Assembly: GCA_903867285.1 (NCBI GenBank)
Contig: CAIPQX010000147.1
Location: 1-5,641 of the forward strand
From: an uncultured Actinomycetes bacterium
GTDB taxonomy: Bacteria > Actinomycetota > Actinomycetes > Nanopelagicales > Nanopelagicaceae
Reading direction: 5' to 3'
DNA: 5,641 bases
A program made the position numbers and the translations under genes. Positions 3,632 to 5,641 of this stretch are shown piece by piece. Under the pieces are notes generated by a model. It did not search any database. It was not told the origin of the DNA and saw only the letters and a list, made by a program, of their open reading frames with translations. The number at the start of each line of letters is the position of its first letter. The stretch's first letter is position 1.

Positions 3632-5641
3632 CTCGATAGATTCGATGAGAGCAGCGATCTCTGACTCGGTAGATAGGTTCTCGCGATAGATCGTCTTGCC
3701 ATCTGCAACGTAGTGGAAGGCCGCTTTTATATTTTCAATAGGAATGTCATGCTGCTTTGAGTAGGCCAGGCGGTACATCGCCAGCTGAATCGAGGCGGTT
3801 GTTAGATCTTCGCCCGCTTTGACGCGACCGGTCTTCCAATCGACGACTTCATACATATCGCCATCGCGGTAGATGGCATCGATACGGCCACGCAGAACGA
3901 TGCCGTTAATGACGGTTTCAAAGCCCTCTTCAACGGCGATTGGACTTCGCCCGGCCCACTTGGAAGCCAGCCATTTTTCCTGCAGTTCTTGCAACGGAAC
4001 ATCGGCAGGTGCCATCGGATCGAAGAGATCTTCATCAAAGAGGGTCTGCGCTCCGAATTGCCGTTCTACCCAGAGGTGGAACTCGGTGCCACGCTTGGCG
4101 TATTGATCGGTATGGCGCGGCATAGGGCGGCGGATGTCGAGGGCAAGCTGCCCCGGATCGCCTTTGAGATTGATCAAGGTCGATACTGATAGGCGCTGTG
4201 GCAGATAGATCAACTCTTCTTGATCTAAACGCTTGATCTCATCAACGATCGCCTTCGCATCGTGGAGCAGGGATAACCGCGCTGCATCGCTCTCGTTTTC
4301 AAGTGTCGCGCTGATATCGATAGGGGTTGCATTTGCAACCAACGCAGCGGATTGGCGGATCAATTCTTGCTTGGATCCAGGTGTAGGCCATACCTCGCTG
4401 CGCGGATTGGCAATAAGTGGATTCTCTTCGGGCTTTTCAATATTCGAAATTATCGCGTCGCTATTGTTCTCTTCGAGAAAGTTATAGAGCCAGGTAAATA
4501 ATTCGCTCTGATCCACGGGCTTCTTTCCATCGCGAAACCAGGATGCGGTACAGAGTAGGTGCGACTTGGCGCGCGTAAATGCCACGTACCCTAAACGCAG
4601 CTCTTCAAGATTGCGACGCGATTTTTGCGCCTCTTCAAAATCTTCGAGCGCCTTCTTGACCTGAGAGGCTTTATAAGCGCTATCGCCGCGTGGAAATTCA
4701 AAGTCGGTGAGTTGTAGGCGATCACCGCGGAATTTAATGGGCAGCGAACCCGGGTACTTGGTCCACGATTTAGTAGAACCGGAAGAGTTCGGAAAGACTC
4801 CCTTGAGTAATCCAGGAACTGCAACCACATCCCACTCGGCGCCCTTAGCGCCATGGATGGTAAGAATCTGCACAGCGTTGTTGTTGACCGTGACAGATGT
4901 GGGCTTCAACCCGCCTTCACGCTTCTCGGCGGTCTCGAGCCAGGTCAAGAAATCAGAGAGCGTCCCACCAGTGCGCGCAAAGGCAGCAGCTTCATCGTGG
5001 AATTTATCGAGGTGGCGGCGGCCTTGCTGCCAACCATCGCGAACCAAGGTTTCGACATCTAAGCGCAGGTATCTTTCGGCCATCTGAATCTTGTCGGTAA
5101 TTCCCCCGACCATAGTGCGACGCAGCGCGGTTAATTCGCGCGCAAACTCTTTCAACCTGGCAAGTCCCTCTTGGGAGAAATCGCTCGCTGGTGCTTGATC
5201 AATTAACTCAAGTGCCTCAATGATTGAGCCGATTGCGAAGTCATTGGCATCTAAGTTCTCTTCCAGTCCATACTCAAGGATTGTCTCCAGGCGCTTGCTA
5301 TGTTGATTATTAGAGCGCCGTGCAATCTCCTTGGAGTGCTTTCCGAGGGCATACAAATCTTTCGTGCCGAGGGCTAAGCGCGGACCAACCAGCAAACGTG
5401 AAAGGGCGGTGCCGGCATCGGGATATGTCATCAAACGCAAGAGGGCAATGATGTCAGCGATCTCAGGGACATGGATCAAGCCACCGACGCCTAATACTTC
5501 AGTTGGAATATCGTGATCGCGCAGAGCCATCTCGATCAAGGGGATATAGGACTTCACGCGAACCAAGACGGCAAAACTGGAGCGCTCTTCGGCTGGTTGA
5601 TCTAGGCGTTTAGAATCTTTCCAGAGCTTTGCAAAGTAATC
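3623..5641 (-). CDS. adnB: AdnB-like helicase-nuclease, C-terminal part (gene continues beyond the window)
   Basis: C-terminal 672 residues of a UvrD-like motor fused to a RecB-type nuclease. The reading frame stays open to the window edge, so the N-terminal part with Walker A and B is missing from view. Numbering visible residues from the edge, FAVLVRVKSYIPLIE (23-37) is helicase motif IV. IPTEVLGVGGL (45-55) matches this subfamily, TIHGAKGAEWDVV (261-273) is motif V and GYVAFTRAK (351-359) is motif VI. The C-terminal nuclease has its active-site set intact: His522 in GTEFHLWVE, Asp588 in GRIDAIY, Asp601 and Lys603 in VVDWKTG, and QLAMY (619-623). AdnAB is the actinobacterial enzyme that resects double-strand breaks, taking the place of RecBCD or AddAB. 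I choose AdnB over AdnA because it is the subunit nearest nudC in mycobacteria. No iron-sulphur cysteine set is visible. An AdnA gene would be expected upstream, outside the window. Confidence 0.86.
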   Translation of the reverse strand, partial: DYFAKLWKDSKRLDQPAEERSSFAVLVRVKSYIPLIEMALRDHDIPTEVLGVGGLIHVPEIADIIALLRLMTYPDAGTALSRLLVGPRLALGTKDLYALGKHSKEIARRSNNQHSKRLETILEYGLEENLDANDFAIGSIIEALELIDQAPASDFSQEGLARLKEFARELTALRRTMVGGITDKIQMAERYLRLDVETLVRDGWQQGRRHLDKFHDEAAAFARTGGTLSDFLTWLETAEKREGGLKPTSVTVNNNAVQILTIHGAKGAEWDVVAVPGLLKGVFPNSSGSTKSWTKYPGSLPIKFRGDRLQLTDFEFPRGDSAYKASQVKKALEDFEEAQKSRRNLEELRLGYVAFTRAKSHLLCTASWFRDGKKPVDQSELFTWLYNFLEENNSDAIISNIEKPEENPLIANPRSEVWPTPGSKQELIRQSAALVANATPIDISATLENESDAARLSLLHDAKAIVDEIKRLDQEELIYLPQRLSVSTLINLKGDPGQLALDIRRPMPRHTDQYAKRGTEFHLWVERQFGAQTLFDEDLFDPMAPADVPLQELQEKWLASKWAGRSPIAVEEGFETVINGIVLRGRIDAIYRDGDMYEVVDWKTGRVKAGEDLTTASIQLAMYRLAYSKQHDIPIENIKAAFHYVADGKTIYRENLSTESEIAALIESIELL

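Noticed and set aside
4707..5087. 126-codon plus-strand open frame and smaller nested ones.
   Set aside because: Antisense to the conserved helicase part of the adnB-like gene; no protein features.
5564..5566. TTG at 5566 as the true start of the adnB-like protein.
   Set aside because: It falls inside helicase motif IV, and the frame upstream stays open with conserved-looking sequence to the window edge, so the gene is simply cut by the window.
1..5641. CRISPR arrays, tRNA or rRNA genes, insertion sequences or phage genes.
   Set aside because: No spaced direct repeats, cloverleaf-like segments, transposase motifs or terminal inverted repeats were seen; nearly all of the window is accounted for by the four large genes.

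Overview
The window looks like chromosomal housekeeping DNA from an actinobacterium. The main reason is gene order: an AdnB-type helicase-nuclease, a NudC-type NADH pyrophosphatase and a UvrD2-type helicase lie together on the minus strand. This matches the neighbourhood I recall from Mycobacterium tuberculosis (adnA, adnB, a potassium-channel gene, nudC, uvrD2, whiB7). Base composition is only moderately GC-rich by eye, intergenic gaps are tiny and UvrD2 is short. That would suit a compact, moderate-GC lineage such as a freshwater planktonic actinobacterium, but the lineage is a guess.

Layout in the direction of minus-strand transcription, right to left: (1) 5641-3623, the C-terminal 672 residues of an AdnB-like motor-nuclease whose N-terminal half lies outside the window. 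(2) 2846-3631, a plus-strand endonuclease/exonuclease/phosphatase-fold hydrolase, in the place where mycobacteria carry a potassium-channel gene. It overlaps the adnB end tail-to-tail by 9 bp. (3) A 28-bp divergent intergenic region, 2818-2845, with a -10-like element on each strand at leaderless distance. (4) 2817-1918, nudC, followed 9 nt later by (5) 1908-283, a compact uvrD2 that ends just after motif VI. (6) 282-1, a region without a large gene that looks like a regulatory leader.

The leader is the most interesting part. On the minus strand it has an AT-rich block just ahead of a plausible promoter, then a strong AAGGAGG ribosome binding site, then a 51-codon small ORF. The stop of that ORF sits inside a palindrome. 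The palindrome lies inside a longer stem whose 3' arm is shared with a second hairpin ending exactly at the window edge. The two stems cannot form together, which is the signature of a translation-coupled transcription attenuator. Because whiB7 follows uvrD2 in other actinobacteria and is known to be controlled by an upstream ORF and attenuator, I infer that this is the leader of a whiB7-like gene starting just outside the window.

Functionally the genes concern DNA break processing (AdnB), DNA unwinding and repair (UvrD2), and nucleotide or NAD(H) and NAD-cap hydrolysis (NudC). The plus-strand phosphodiesterase-fold enzyme has an unknown substrate.
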